A DNA stretch of 64,000 nt from Armigeres subalbatus. Its lineage: Eukaryota > Arthropoda > Insecta > Diptera > Culicidae. The translations under genes were made by a program, and so were the position numbers. The DNA lies in NCBI RefSeq assembly GCF_024139115.2, contig NW_026942518.1, forward strand, positions 53,554 to 117,553, given 5' to 3'. This document shows positions 31,650 to 42,208 of the stretch, in pieces; position 1 is the first letter of the stretch, and each line of letters starts with the position of its first letter. The notes beneath the pieces were generated by a model, which was not told where the DNA came from, ran no database searches, and was given only the letters and a program-made list of their open reading frames with translations.

Positions 31650-33000
31650 AGTTTTCTCCGTCCCATTCTGCACGCTTTCTTTCCGCTGCGGGAGAAGATC
31701 ACGAATGCCAATTTACACGCAAGTCCACAATTAAAAGCGATACATCCGACTTGGGTGGCGGTGCCTTCGCTGCCCATCAAGATGTCATCGCCATACGTTG
31801 ATATTCGCCAGCGCCAGTCTCTCTATTAACTCACACACCACGTGTGATTGCGTGTGGAAAGGAACAAATCGATTAATGCTACAGCAGGTGTCACTAGTTC
31901 CGACACACAAGCAGCGAACATGCATGTTTGCGGTTCATACCGTCACGTAGTCACAACACGCTCGATGGCAAATAACTTCGAAAACGGCTGGTGAATGATC
32001 GAGTGTTACAAATTGATCATTGTCGCGCACCGATGATCCCACGTAGAAATTATTCATCTGAATTGTTTGATACCTTTAACATATTTATATTAATTGATAT
32101 TTGTATTTGAAATTTAGAATATGTATTGTTAATGATTCGACGTCATGAAGGCGTCTGAAGGCTTTACTGTTGCGGTTGAATTTTGAAGTCCTGTTTGTGC
32201 TACTTTTGTTCTCACGCAAGTGCGCGAAGAATTAAAGTTCCTGCATTTTAATGATTTAGTAAACTGGTTCTCACCACATTAGTTAGATAAGATTTTTATC
32301 CCTGATTACAGCTCGAGTGAAGTAAAGTGAAGAAGTGATCCCTGTATCAAAATTCACAAAAATAAAGTTTAAAAAAGTTGTTCCGTTTTTGTTACCTCAT
32401 GTAATGTTAAGCCATTGCCTGTTTCCAGCTTTATTCTGCAATGAAGTCTTGTACTGCATCCCACCTAAGCCGCCAAAAGATTCCTTGAGGGTGGTCCACA
32501 ACCAACCTATATTCCCTCAGCATAATGCGACCAGACAATCAGTACTCCAGAGCATGTGCAGTGCATCACCTTGCCAGATCCATAATATAATATCCGTTTC
32601 GCTTCAGTAAGCTTCGCAATCCATTCGGTTCCATGAGAAGCGTGAAGCATTCCGCATTTGATTATTATTATTTAAGCGGAAACTCAGGGTAATTCAACCA
32701 TCCTGCCATACTCGAAGTCAAGAGAAAAGTTGTCACACTGACTGGTGGTGCCCACATGAGTAATGGCATACTTTGAATTGGATACGGTCTTTAATCATCT
32801 TATATTTCATGCGTATTTCATTTAATTTTATGCACACATTTGTTGCATTGTAACCAATTTCAGGCAACGATTTTTTTTTATTTTTCGCGGAAGTTATTGG
32901 AGCCAGAAAACTCTTTCGATTTTTCCCGGAAAATTTTCACGGATTTCAAAATAAAACAAAATCTCCACGAGATACTCTCCACAAATTCCACGGGAAATTA
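31650..33000. other. Unassigned sequence
   Basis: A 91-codon frame at 32335-32610 has no recognisable domain and no splice support. No repeats are evident. Confidence 0.3.
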
Positions 33001-33004
33001 TTTT

Positions 33005-33258
33005 GTACTAGCAGACCCGACGAACTTCGTTTCGTCTAAAATTGATTTATTTTCTGATTAATTCTCGAGTTATGAAGAAATTTATGTTTCATTTGTATGG
33101 AAGCCCCCCTTTGCAAAGAGGGGAGGGGTCTCGAACCATCTTAAGAACCTTCCCCGGCCCCATAAACCTCTGTATACAAATTTCACGCCGATTGGTTCAG
33201 TAGTTTCGGAGATAGACTCAGACAGACAGAAATTCATTTTTATGTATACAGATTTCTC
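33005..33258. repeat. Retroelement 3'-end-like dispersed repeat (GGTTCAGTAGTTTCGGAGAT)
   Basis: The block runs from AGCAGACCCGACGAACTTCG to GACAGACAGAAATTCATTTT and TATGTATACAGAT. Sequences of this pattern are common tails of retroelements in arthropod genomes; I know the pattern but cannot assign the family. Coding is absent. Confidence 0.55.
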
Positions 33259-33259
33259 C

Positions 33260-34990
33260 TTCTTCAAAACTTATATGAATATAACATTTTTACATTTTTA
33301 CATTTGGAATGGGAGTTACAGCCAAAATGTCATAATTCCTGTTTTTTGTCCATATATAAAGCTATATTTAGAGATGACAAACTGAAACGATTAAGTTTGG
33401 CCTATTACGCCTTTTTCAAATGTTGGCCTAGAGTTCTTGAGAGTGTTTACGGGAATATTCTCGGAACGTTGCTAGGAAGTTCTTCAGAATTTCTACCAGA
33501 CATTCTTCAATATTCCTACTGGTAATTCTTCTAAATTATTAGGAATTTCTACGGGATATTTTTCGTAACCAAAACGTCGGATAAAAACGTAAAACCCGTT
33601 TTTGAGCATAAGAAGACTGAAAGGCTTAACCTCAAATAACAACCCGATGACTCATAGAGTATTTCCTTATCTGTAAGACAGTTGTTATTACGAATCGAAG
33701 TGAGCAAAGTTATTAAGAACACAAAAATGCTCATGATTGATATTTATGTTAGGATTTTTTCTTCATATTAAATTAAATTTCCCACGATTCAGTATTTCCT
33801 TCCGATTTGTTCACATGCTAAATTTCCTATGTTGCCAATGTATTTTTATATTTTTAGAGCCTAATGAGCAACGTTGAAATACGGTTTTCCACAAAAATAT
33901 TGTTAATGTGGCATAGCCAGCCATGCTTGGTATCCGGAAGTTGCTAAGCATAATAAATAACCAACCGGAAATCATCAAGGCAATCCATTTGTTATAATAA
34001 TATGTTAGATTCATTCCATTATCAACTCTCGAATAAAGTAGTTGCATGTTTGACGCCTTCCTTCATTCCTTCGATACTTTACAGTTAATTATTGTTAGTA
34101 ATTTTAATACAAACTTCAAACCGCGCGTGATCAGCTCATTTGCTACCCCTCTAATGCTCAAGACCGCCTGTCAATGGGGTATTTTTATTATTTTTTGTAA
34201 TTTTCTTTCAGTTGATCAGATTTCGAAATGTTTTTGATGTTCCTCAATAATGTTAACTTCAATGCTTGTTTAAATGTGGTTTAAAGTTAGCTTTCAAGTT
34301 CTACACTTTTAAAAAAATATTGAAATTGAGTAATATTTTGTTCCACCGTGTTTCCGCTCGTATACCTTTAAGAGTGAAATATTTGTAGTTTAGTATTTTT
34401 CTACAATAAACCTAATTCAAAAGAAGGTTATAGTGGTGAATGTTACACTCTAAAAAAATTATCAATTTTTTTACACGAAAAATAAAAAATGAACCTTGAA
34501 AATTTGAAAATTTCAATAAGTCATCATTGTATAAAACAAATTCTATAGGGGAACTGTTCCATTTTTAATCTCACTGAACATATATTCATCTCACCGCAAA
34601 CAAAGAAATACAGGACCAATTTTGGCGCTTCTTTTTGCTAACACGCGTGCTTACTGGTAAAAAAAAACAAAAATAAGAAACCAACCAAATTACTTTCATT
34701 GCTTTGTTTTTGATGGGATGGAAATAGAAGCTACGGGATGAAGTGTCGAACCGTTCTCCTATATGTTGAAAAATCAAAAAATGATTAACAGATTTAAAAA
34801 AATGTTTGATTCGATTAAAAACTTGAAAAACAAAATTCTAAAAAATCAATGTGTGAAATTGATAAAATCACGAATAAAAATTTTCTAATGCCCAAACCGT
34901 GTTTAGATCGATTTTAGAAAGCAAAATAGTGATTTTGAGCGAGAACAAAAATTTGGGTTAACTAAAAATTCGGAGGATTATTAAAACAAC
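33260..34990. other. Unassigned AT-rich sequence
   Basis: A diverged AATTCTTC-type minisatellite tract lies at 33430-33560. Otherwise there is no gene or recognised element. Confidence 0.3.
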
Positions 34991-34995
34991 TAATA

Positions 34996-35513
34996 GGGTA
35001 AAACGACCTATTATGGAGGGGTTAAGCACCGTGTCAAAACAGAAATGATACAAAAATTCTTCAAAAATTATCTGTTGGTCGATTTCCACATTGTAGTAGT
35101 TGAATAGGATGCTCGTTAACTATAGTTTTGTAAATATTACGTCAATTATGCTGTACTTATGCTGTTTTGTTTTTATCACAAAAACAAACTACCGCAATAA
35201 AAGGACGCAGCGATATTTTTCGAAGGTCAGTCCTATTGTTGCGGTATTGCATGTAATTCTTATGGGGAGCGATACCGCAACAATAGGACCTTAGCACTAC
35301 CGTAATAATAGGCTCAAAGGATTCAAATTTTAACGAAAAATGTGGATTTTTCATCATTTTGAACGGAATTTTGTCGAACAAAAGCTGTTCTAGTCGTTAA
35401 TCCGAAGAATTTTAGCGTACCCACAATTGTTTTCATTGGTATTATATCCAGAATGGACTACTTTAACACTACCGAAACATTAGGCCATACCACAACGATA
35501 GGACGTTTTACCA
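34996..35513. mobile_element. 518-bp DNA element with repeated CCTATTGTTGCGGTA motifs
   Basis: The ends GGGTAAAACGACCTAT and the complement ATAGGACGTTTTACC (then CA or CT) are imperfect inverted repeats. Inside, a 17-bp perfect inverted repeat (35231-35247 and 35272-35288) carries TCCTATTGTTGCGGTAT. Related versions of that motif occur about six times on both strands. The left side has TA before GGG; the right TA is not preserved. There is no transposase. The 3' target copy lies next to the SINE at 35520. Confidence 0.65.
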
Positions 35514-35519
35514 TCTTTT

Positions 35520-35823
35520 TTTCGTTGGGGCCCTCCTTAGCCGTGCGGTAAGACGCGCGGCTACAAAGCAAGACCATGCTGAGGGTGGCTGGGTTCGATT
35601 CCAAGTGCCGGTCTAGGCAATTTTCGGATTGGAAATTGTCTCGACTTCCCTGGGCATAAAAGTATCATCGTGTTAGCCTCATGATATACGAATGCAAAAA
35701 TGGTAACCTGGCTTAGAAACCTCGCAGTTAATAACTGTGGAAGTGCTTAATGAACACTAAGCTGCGAGGCGGCTCTGTCCCAGTAGTGTAGGGATGTAAT
35801 GCCAATAAGAAGAAGAAGAATAA
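35520..35823 (+). mobile_element. Feilai-like tRNA-derived SINE, complete
   Basis: The flanks TACCATCTTTT (35509-35519 and 35824-35834) form a target duplication. The tRNA-like head has an A-box-like TTAGCCGTGCGGTAAG and the B box GGGTTCGATTCC. The body includes GGGCATAAAAGTATCATCG and a CTCGCAG...CTGCGAG dyad, and the tail is (AAG)n. It inserted into the right end of the 518-bp DNA element. The Feilai name is from memory of Aedes SINEs. Confidence 0.85.
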
Positions 35824-36038
35824 TACCATCTTTTGAGTATACCTACCTGGATACCTGGTTGGCTACAGCCTCGATACACCTATGCCTGGCGTATTTTAGA
35901 GTTCCATAATCGTCAGTCTGAGACGATGTTCCTCCAGCTTCCTCGAACGTTCAGGGTCCCCATGTCACAAAGTCGCCGGCCCCTATCTGGTTCTCTGTTG
36001 AATATTGTTTTCGCTATTTTTTTCTTCCGACATTCGCA

Positions 36039-37130
36039 CTAAGTATTACTTACACTTATACGATTCACAATATTTTCTTTGCATACTTGATACAGCTCAT
36101 GATTCATGCGTCTGCGCCACACACCATTTTTTAATTTCCCTTCGAGTATTGTACGCAGCACTTTTCGCTCGAAAACCCCAAAAGCTCTCCGGTCCTCCTC
36201 TTTTAACGTCCATGCTTCATGTCCATGTAGAATCAGAGTTTTGTATGAAGCAAATTTCGTTTCCGTCTGCATGTTGCGGAACCTAAGCTGGTTACGTAAT
36301 CCGTAAAAGGCCCTATTCGCAGCAGCAATACGTCTTTTCACTTCACGGGAAACGTCATTGTCACATGTCACAAGCGTTCCAAGGTAAACAAATTCTTCAA
36401 CAACTTCAAACACATCCCCATCAAGCACTACCTCAGCACCAACACCACTAGGTCTTCCTCTATCTCTACCTGCCACCATGTACTTTGTCTTGGTAGAGTT
36501 AATGGTTAAGCCTATTCTCGCCGTCTCCCTCTTCAGTGGGACAAAAGCCTCCGCAAAGCCCAGGAGCATATGCGACCGTGTGATGATAGTGCCGTTCCTC
36601 TGCACGCCAGATCTCCTAATAGCGCCCTTGAGTGCAATGTTGAACAATAAATTCGAAAGTGCATCACCCTGCTTCAATCCGTCTAAGGTCACAAACGAGG
36701 TTGACACTTCGTCTGCAATCCGAATACTTGATTTCGAGCCATCCAGCGTTGCACGTATCAGTCTAATCAGTTTCGCCGAAAAACCATGTTCGGACATGCC
36801 ACAGCTCATTTCTTATGACTGAATTGTTCGCTGCTTTGAAATCAATGAACAGATGGTGAGTCTGCAAGTTGTACTCCCGGAATTTATCAAGCATCATCCG
36901 CTAAATATCTGATCCATTGTTGATCGGCCCTCTCGAAAACCTGCCTGGTATTCGCCGACGAAGGACTTCTCAAGCGGTTCCCTATTCAACAGGATACGCG
37001 ACAGGATTTTGAAGGCCGAGTTCAGAACGGTGATCCCGCTGTAATTGGCATAATCTAGTCTGTGCCCGTTCTCATAGATTGGGCATATGAGGCCATCAAA
37101 CCAGCCGACAGGTAGCTCTTCATCCTCACA
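36039..37130 (-). pseudogene. RTE-clade LINE, C-terminal half of RT (3' half of a split element)
   Basis: RT and post-RT sequence: EDEELPVGWFDGLICPIYEN and ANYSGITVLNSAFKILSR in the upstream frame, then LKQGDALSNLLFNIALKG, EFVYLGTLVTCDND and FGVFERKVLRTILEG. The palm motif is broken: the expected GFADDIDI...EEAFV is reduced to LLGFAEAFVPLKRE, so both catalytic aspartates are deleted. A frameshift and stop lie near 36890. The 5' continuation is at 39540-40855, beyond an inserted plus-strand LINE. Confidence 0.85.
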
Positions 37131-37215
37131 TATCCTACATGTAGCTCTACATCCTCACAGTCAGGTGTTCCTCAAGGGAGTAATCTAGGACCACTTTTGT
37201 TTTCCCTGTTTATTA

Positions 37216-37668
37216 ATGATGTATGTCTTGTACTGCCCTTCAGGATGCAAAATTCTCTATGCTGATGATCTTAAGATTTTCCTGGTAATCAAATGTATAG
37301 AAGATTGTCTGAAACTTCAAAAGCTAGCTGATATGTTTGTGAAATGGTGTGATAAAAATAATCTCGTTGTAAGTGTTCAAAAATGCGCGGTTATATCATT
37401 CACACGTAGAAATTCCGCCATCACTTGGCGCTACTCCCTATGTAACGAAACATTGGACAGGGTCGAGTGTATAAAAGACCTAGGTATTTTATTAGATTCA
37501 GCTTTGACGTTCAAAGGTCACTATTCTAGCATTATTGCGAAAGCAAACAGGAATCTAGGGTTTTTAATTAGATTTTCCAGTGAATTTCGTGATCCATATA
37601 CCTTGCGAAGCCTTTTTTTACACATTAGTGCGTACGGGACTCGAATATGCATATGTAATACGTAAATT
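37216..37668 (+). pseudogene. RT palm and thumb of the inserted CR1/Jockey-group LINE
   Basis: The 149-codon frame contains YADD at residues 15-18 and a conserved post-palm region (DLGILLDSALTFKGHYSSII, KANRNLGFLIRFSSEF). It then shifts frame at RSLFLHISAYG against the expected TLVRTGLEYAYVI, which is read in the next frame. It lacks the endonuclease and N-terminal RT. Confidence 0.8.
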
Positions 37669-39056
37669 TCAAATCAAAGGGTTGAAACGTTTCCAAGTAG
37701 TTTACGTTCACGTTGAAAAAAGCAAGACCGGTTTGCTCAATTTGTTCAGAAAGTTTTGCCATGTTGAAAGAATATATCTGAATCCAAGCATTCTATGAAA
37801 AATGATATTTGAGAAGGCTCAGGTACGAAACAAAGGTTGGTAGAACTTCAAAGGTAGGGCGCTCATTCAATTTAAATTTACATTCATTGATTTAAATTAT
37901 TGGTACAATAGATTATAGAAATAACAACTCTCTTCACTTAAGAAAATACGAAGTCAAAAAATGCAGTACGGGCCAGTTTTGCTGTTAGTAGGATTTTGGA
38001 AAAACGGATGATTTTTTTCCAGGACGGAGAGCTTGTTAAGGAAAGCATTTCGGTTGGAACACGGTGAAGAGTAAAAGTTCTTGCAGAAGATTTGAAAGCT
38101 ACGTTACGTGAAATTCTCTCGCAAACGATGAAAATACTGACGTGAAAACGTGACATAAAAGTGAGCCAGCCCAGGGCTGCAAGCTTCTCTAATAAAGATA
38201 AAAAGAAACGTGGCAAAATTGGTTGTGTTCATAAGAGGAATTGATAGTCATTTTCGAATGCCAGAGAAATTGGCAGCTGCGAACCATATGCAGGGAACAA
38301 CTAACGGGAAGCCTTGAGGGTTGATAAGACCTGTGCGAAGGAATTATTTTTTTCTTTGGAAAACTTAAGTGACCTTACGATTGAAGCAGCACCAGCAATC
38401 AATGACAGGAAATAACAAAGGCGTTGTGCCAATTCTAAGCATGGAAAAGCAATTACAAAGATATGGCGATATTCCCTGCCATACTGCATATTCACCAATA
38501 GAATCGATATGCGAAAACGATCAATATTCCTCAAGTATTGACGTTTCAACGTTAGGGATCTTAATCACCACCAATTATAAATAATGTTGACGGAAATGAC
38601 GAATACGAAGACTTCCTGTATTATACCGAAGTTCATTAACTGCGCCTTGGAGATTTTTTTTTCGAAAGGAATGATCCTGAATAGATGAGTGACTTGGATT
38701 TTCTAGCAGATATCGCCAAACATCTCAATGACTTGAACATGAAGCACTTTGGTACAGTGGGTTGCTGAAATCTGGTACAAATCTCTCACCCCGTTGAAAA
38801 CGGTTCTTGCAAATATGCTGGTAAAGTTACAAAAATCCCATTTTATCAACACCGTTTAACGGTTTGAATAATTTACCTGACATGTTTCAAATGGATTCCC
38901 AATGCAACGATCGAGTTTAGTTTTTTTTAGATAATGAAAAAAAACTCGGATAATTTTGAAAATTTAAAAATAGTTATGTACCGAATATTTTCTGGCCCGC
39001 CAGCAAATGTAAATTCAAAAAATTGACCCGTGGCGTGAAAAGGTTGGGCAGGCCTG
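37665..39056 (+). pseudogene. Decayed hAT transposon inside the LINE
   Basis: Short pieces of a GTF2IRD2/ZBED-like hAT transposase can be read in changing plus-strand frames: ASFAVSRILEKRM and FFQDGELVKESISV near 37975-38050, SDLDFLADIAKHLNDLNMKH near 38690-38755, and NLPDMFQMDSQCND near 38875-38910. The last 70 bp (TTCTGGCCCGCCAGCAAATG to AAAAGGTTGGGCAGGCCTG) have the form of a hAT terminus read from the other side (CAGGCCTGCCCAACC). The LINE frame resumes immediately at 39057. The 5' terminus was not identified. Confidence 0.6.
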
Positions 39057-39061
39057 CCCTA

Positions 39062-39373
39062 TATGGTTAATTAGAAATCTAGAATAGAGGCAGTACAATC
39101 AAAATTTATCAAATATGTACTAAGACGTCTATTATGGAATAATCCTACTGAGCTTCCACCTTACGAGGAACGTTGTCGACTACTAGGGATGGAGATGCTT
39201 TCTAAGAGACGTGACTTCAACCGCGTTTTGTTTGTAGGAAATATACTATTAGGGACGATAGACTCACGTAGCATTTTGAGCCAAATGAATATAAACATTC
39301 CTCCCCGTATTTTACGTAGATCTGACTTTCTAAGTTTAAGCTTTAGACGCACTGAGTACGGCCGGAAACACTA
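39062..39373 (+). pseudogene. C-terminal end of the inserted LINE
   Basis: This is the continuation of the ORF interrupted by the hAT relic. It ends YGRKH-stop, after which related sequence (IRVMCSLFNRFYCVFDF) is still readable past the stop. Confidence 0.7.
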
Positions 39374-40129
39374 AATCCGTGTTATGTGTAGTTTGTTCAA
39401 TCGCTTTTATTGTGTATTTGATTTCTCAATATCAAGTGGAATATAAAAAACCGTGTTTTAAATTCGAATTAGTTGTAACTAGTTTAATGTTAGCTTAAGT
39501 ATTCATGTAAACAATTTGATCAGATGGATTAACAAAACAATACAATACGACACAATATTTTCTGACTAATGTGGTGAATTGATTGATGCAGCTGCTCACT
39601 TCCGTGTTTGAGAAGCTCGACCGGGATCTCGTCCTTCCCAGCAGCTTTACTGTTTTCAGCTCGTTTTGAGCCTTTTTTACCTCGTCCAGCTTTGGTGGTT
39701 CCACAGCTTGGTCGTCGCCGACTATGTCCATTCATTTATTTAGTCTACATGGACTATGTCCATCCTGCTCTTTAATACACCTTCATTTTCACTGTTCAAC
39801 GAATCTTCGAAATGCTTCTTCCACCTGGCTGCCACCATAGTCTTGTCTGTCAGCAAATTCCCCTCTCGGTCACTGCACTTGACGGGCACTGGCGCAGTCT
39901 TATGCCGCACGCCATTGACAGTTGCGTAAAACCTCCGCATATCGTTTCTATCCATATTCTCCTGCGCTCTGGCTATCACACTCTCTTCGTGTTGCCTTTT
40001 TCTATGGTGGTTTCTTTTCTGCCCTTGCTACACTGCACCGCTCTCTGTTGGAACGGGTACGAGCCACTAGCATTCGATTCCTAGCAACATTTTTTCGTCC
40101 GTCACTCGCTGGCACTCCCGAGTAGACAA

Positions 40130-40415
40130 AAATAGCTCAATAATATCAAATTTTGATAAGATAGCAAAAAGAGATATGGACATGATTGATATAAGAGATA
40201 AAAGATCATACGACAATATCAGTATTTTGCACCAAAATATCATGAGGATATCATGTTATAATATTTGTAATAAGTGATCAATATCATGTGCCATTAGTTT
40301 GTTCTTATCCATAGCATATCTTGATATTTAAATGATATTTCGGAGCAAATTTTTGATATTGTTGCCTGTTCTTTTATCTCTTATATCAATCAAGTCCATA
40401 TCATGATTTGTTATT
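40130..40415. mobile_element. AT-rich inverted-repeat MITE within the RTE linker
   Basis: Positions 40172-40204 and 40370-40402 pair at 32 of 33 positions, and pairing continues imperfectly inward. It separates RTE linker pieces reading AEAMNRI and TRECQRV. It has no coding; the outer limits are approximate. Confidence 0.7.
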
Positions 40416-40483
40416 CTGTTCATTGCTTCTGCCCGGGTCCTCATCAAACCAACCATTTCGTTGGCGTCGCTGTGCAGTGCCTG

Positions 40484-40601
40484 AAGCCCCAACGCAATAC
40501 AGCGGAACGGCGACGGAAACGGAAAATTTGACAGAAAATATATGAGCTCACTGTCAAGTTTTCCATTTCCATCGCCGTTCTGTGTATTGCGTTTGGGGCT
40601 T
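40484..40601. mobile_element. 118-bp hairpin MITE (AAGCCCCAACGCAATAC arms)
   Basis: Two 51-bp arms (40484-40534, 40551-40601) are near-perfect reverse complements with a 16-nt loop. The element interrupts the RTE reading frame between TTTPQKVL and ALHSDANEM. Confidence 0.8.
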
Positions 40602-40859
40602 AACACTTTCTGCGGTGTTGTAGTCACAGCTTCGTGGATAATTTCCCACAACCTGTTGATATCGCCAGATCCGGTGGCATCTTCTATCCGCTCGTCCAGC
40701 TACTGGTGGTACTGTTCAGCAACTAATTCAACTGGCAAGCGTTGGATATTGAAACGCTTCGTTCTGAGTTTTCGTAAATTCGTGTCGCTGGAATTTTTGC
40801 AACTACAAGATCCGAGTCGCAATTAAGTAATACATCAGGGGAGGACTATTGAGAACGCT

Positions 40860-42208
40860 CACGCCTATGCTAACGCACCTCACTACCCGTCGATCGCAAG
40901 CTATGATAGTAACCTATCGGTCTGTATCACAAACTTGCGTAGGAGACGAGCACCCCCACAACGAACACCACGCGTGAACCACAATGACCTCTATGTCTAC
41001 ATACAGAGGTTGCCGCAGCCCACCTGCGAAGTTTTTGTTATTAGGGTGAGCATGGTGTTTACTGCATCACAGTAGTCTGTACTGCAGCTGCTGGTTTTGT
41101 TCAAGACGCCACCAGCGCTATATTTTCGACATAATCTGTTGAGACGCTGTGTTCACCGCATTCCATATAACCTGTTCCCAACACATCCTCTCAACGAGGT
41201 TGTCCGGGGTTGTATTCATGCCGCTGACATGCAGCATAGCATGGCATTCAACATGGAATCGCGGGCATGTAAACATCACATGCTCTGCCGATTCTACCTC
41301 ACCTACACATTCCGGGCACTAAAGCAGCCATGTTCAGACAACACCTGTGATAGGTGGAAGTTGACCTGACCATGCTTCCTACTAATCCAATTCGATACCT
41401 CCGGAATCAGTCTGTGGGTCCAACGACCTTTGACTGCAGTGTACCATGCTCTTTGCAATTTAAGCAATGAAGCGTCTCTTTTGACATGTGGCACTTGCAT
41501 CGAGACCCAATCGTGGAAGCACTCCACATCTTCCTACAGAAGTATGTCTATCGGCATCATCCCAGCGATGACGCACACCGCCTCATAACATACGCTTGCA
41601 ACCCGCAGACACATCAGTCTTCTTCTTCTTCTTCGTTGGCATTACATCCCCCACTGGGACATTGCCGCCTCGCAGCTTAGTGTTCATTAAGCACTTCCAC
41701 AGTTATTAACTGCGAGGTTTCTAAGCCAAGTTACCATTTCTGCATTCGTATATCATGAGGCTAACACGATAATACTTTTATGCCCAGGGAAGTCGAGACA
41801 ATTTCCAATCCGAAAATTGTCTGGACCGGCACCGGGAATCGAACCCAGCCACCCTCAGCATGGTCTTGCTTTGTAGCCGCGCATCTTACCGCACGGCTAA
41901 GGAGGTGTACCCTGAATAATTTCTTAACATTGCACCCGGCCTCTAGTGCTTTGGATCATGGTGGTACGTGGTATCGGATAATAGACAATGCTACACCCGC
42001 TATAAGCCTAAGCACCTCACTTTGCAAAATTGAGCTTATCGTCGATCATCACGCCCAGATGCTTTAATGACCTCACGAAGTTAACTGTGCAGGTCCCTAC
42101 GTTTATATTCGCTTGCTGCAACCAATGGTGGTTATGCACCACAACAACCTCAGCCTTGTGATGTGCTAACGCCAACCTCCTTGAGTTTGGCCATTCTTCG
42201 ACTCTGTT
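40860..42208 (-). pseudogene. R1-clade LINE, RT thumb to C-terminus and 3' UTR
   Basis: Minus-strand RT sequence (VEEWPNSRRLALAHHKAEVV, RSLKHLGVMIDDKLNFAK) lies at 42017-42208. After the SINE the C-terminal region follows (MMPIDILL, HDWVSMQVPHVKRDASLLKL, RWTHRLIPEVSNWISRKHGQ, VNFHLSQVLSEHGCF). A cysteine/histidine finger (CVGEVESAEHVMFTCPRF) and about 250 bp of 3' UTR end near 40860. The RLIP...HGxVNFHLTQ...HGCF signature is typical of the R1 clade. Frameshifts and stops are present. Confidence 0.8.
41612..41910 (-). mobile_element. Feilai-like SINE inside the R1-type LINE
   Basis: This is the reverse complement of the copy at 35520-35823 over its whole length: tail (CTT)n at 41612, dyad GCGAGG...CCTCGCAG, and GAATCGAACCCAG (complement of the B box) at about 41836-41848. 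The head ends near 41910. Only minor differences separate the two copies. No target duplication was found. Confidence 0.85.

Larger units (their letters stand above)
37145..39530 (+). mobile_element. 5'-truncated CR1/Jockey-group LINE inserted into the RTE element
   Basis: Plus-strand RT motifs start abruptly at 37145-37160 (SGVPQGSNLGPLLFSLFIND) and include the catalytic ILYADDLKIF and CDKNNLVVSVQKCAVISF. The frame runs to about 37660 (TGLEYAYVI). After a 1.4-kb foreign block the C-terminus resumes at 39057 (RIEAVQSKFIKYVLRRLLW, PPYEERCRLLGMEML, ILRRSDFLSLSFRRTEYG). The 3' end is AACAATACAATAC-like near 39530, and RTE sequence then resumes on the other strand. An 18-bp copy of RTE flank (GTAGCTCT(T/A)CATCCTCAC) is repeated at the 5' junction. 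Confidence 0.75.
39540..40855 (-). pseudogene. RTE-clade LINE, endonuclease end to RT start (5' part of the split element)
   Basis: Minus-strand sequence reads from the endonuclease end (NCDSDLVVAKI, about 40840) through the linker (NRLWEIIHEAVTTTPQKVL, TRECQRVTDEKNVARNRMLV, MDRNDMRRFYATVNGVRHK, MVAARWKKHFEDSLN). It reaches the RT start (KDEIPVELLKHGSEQLHQSI), where it stops at about 39545. The next expected residues (IWEDEELP) are found at 37130. Two MITEs interrupt it. Several frameshifts are present, and a 12-bp duplication GACTATGTCCAT (39720 and 39753) surrounds a short filler. Confidence 0.8.
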
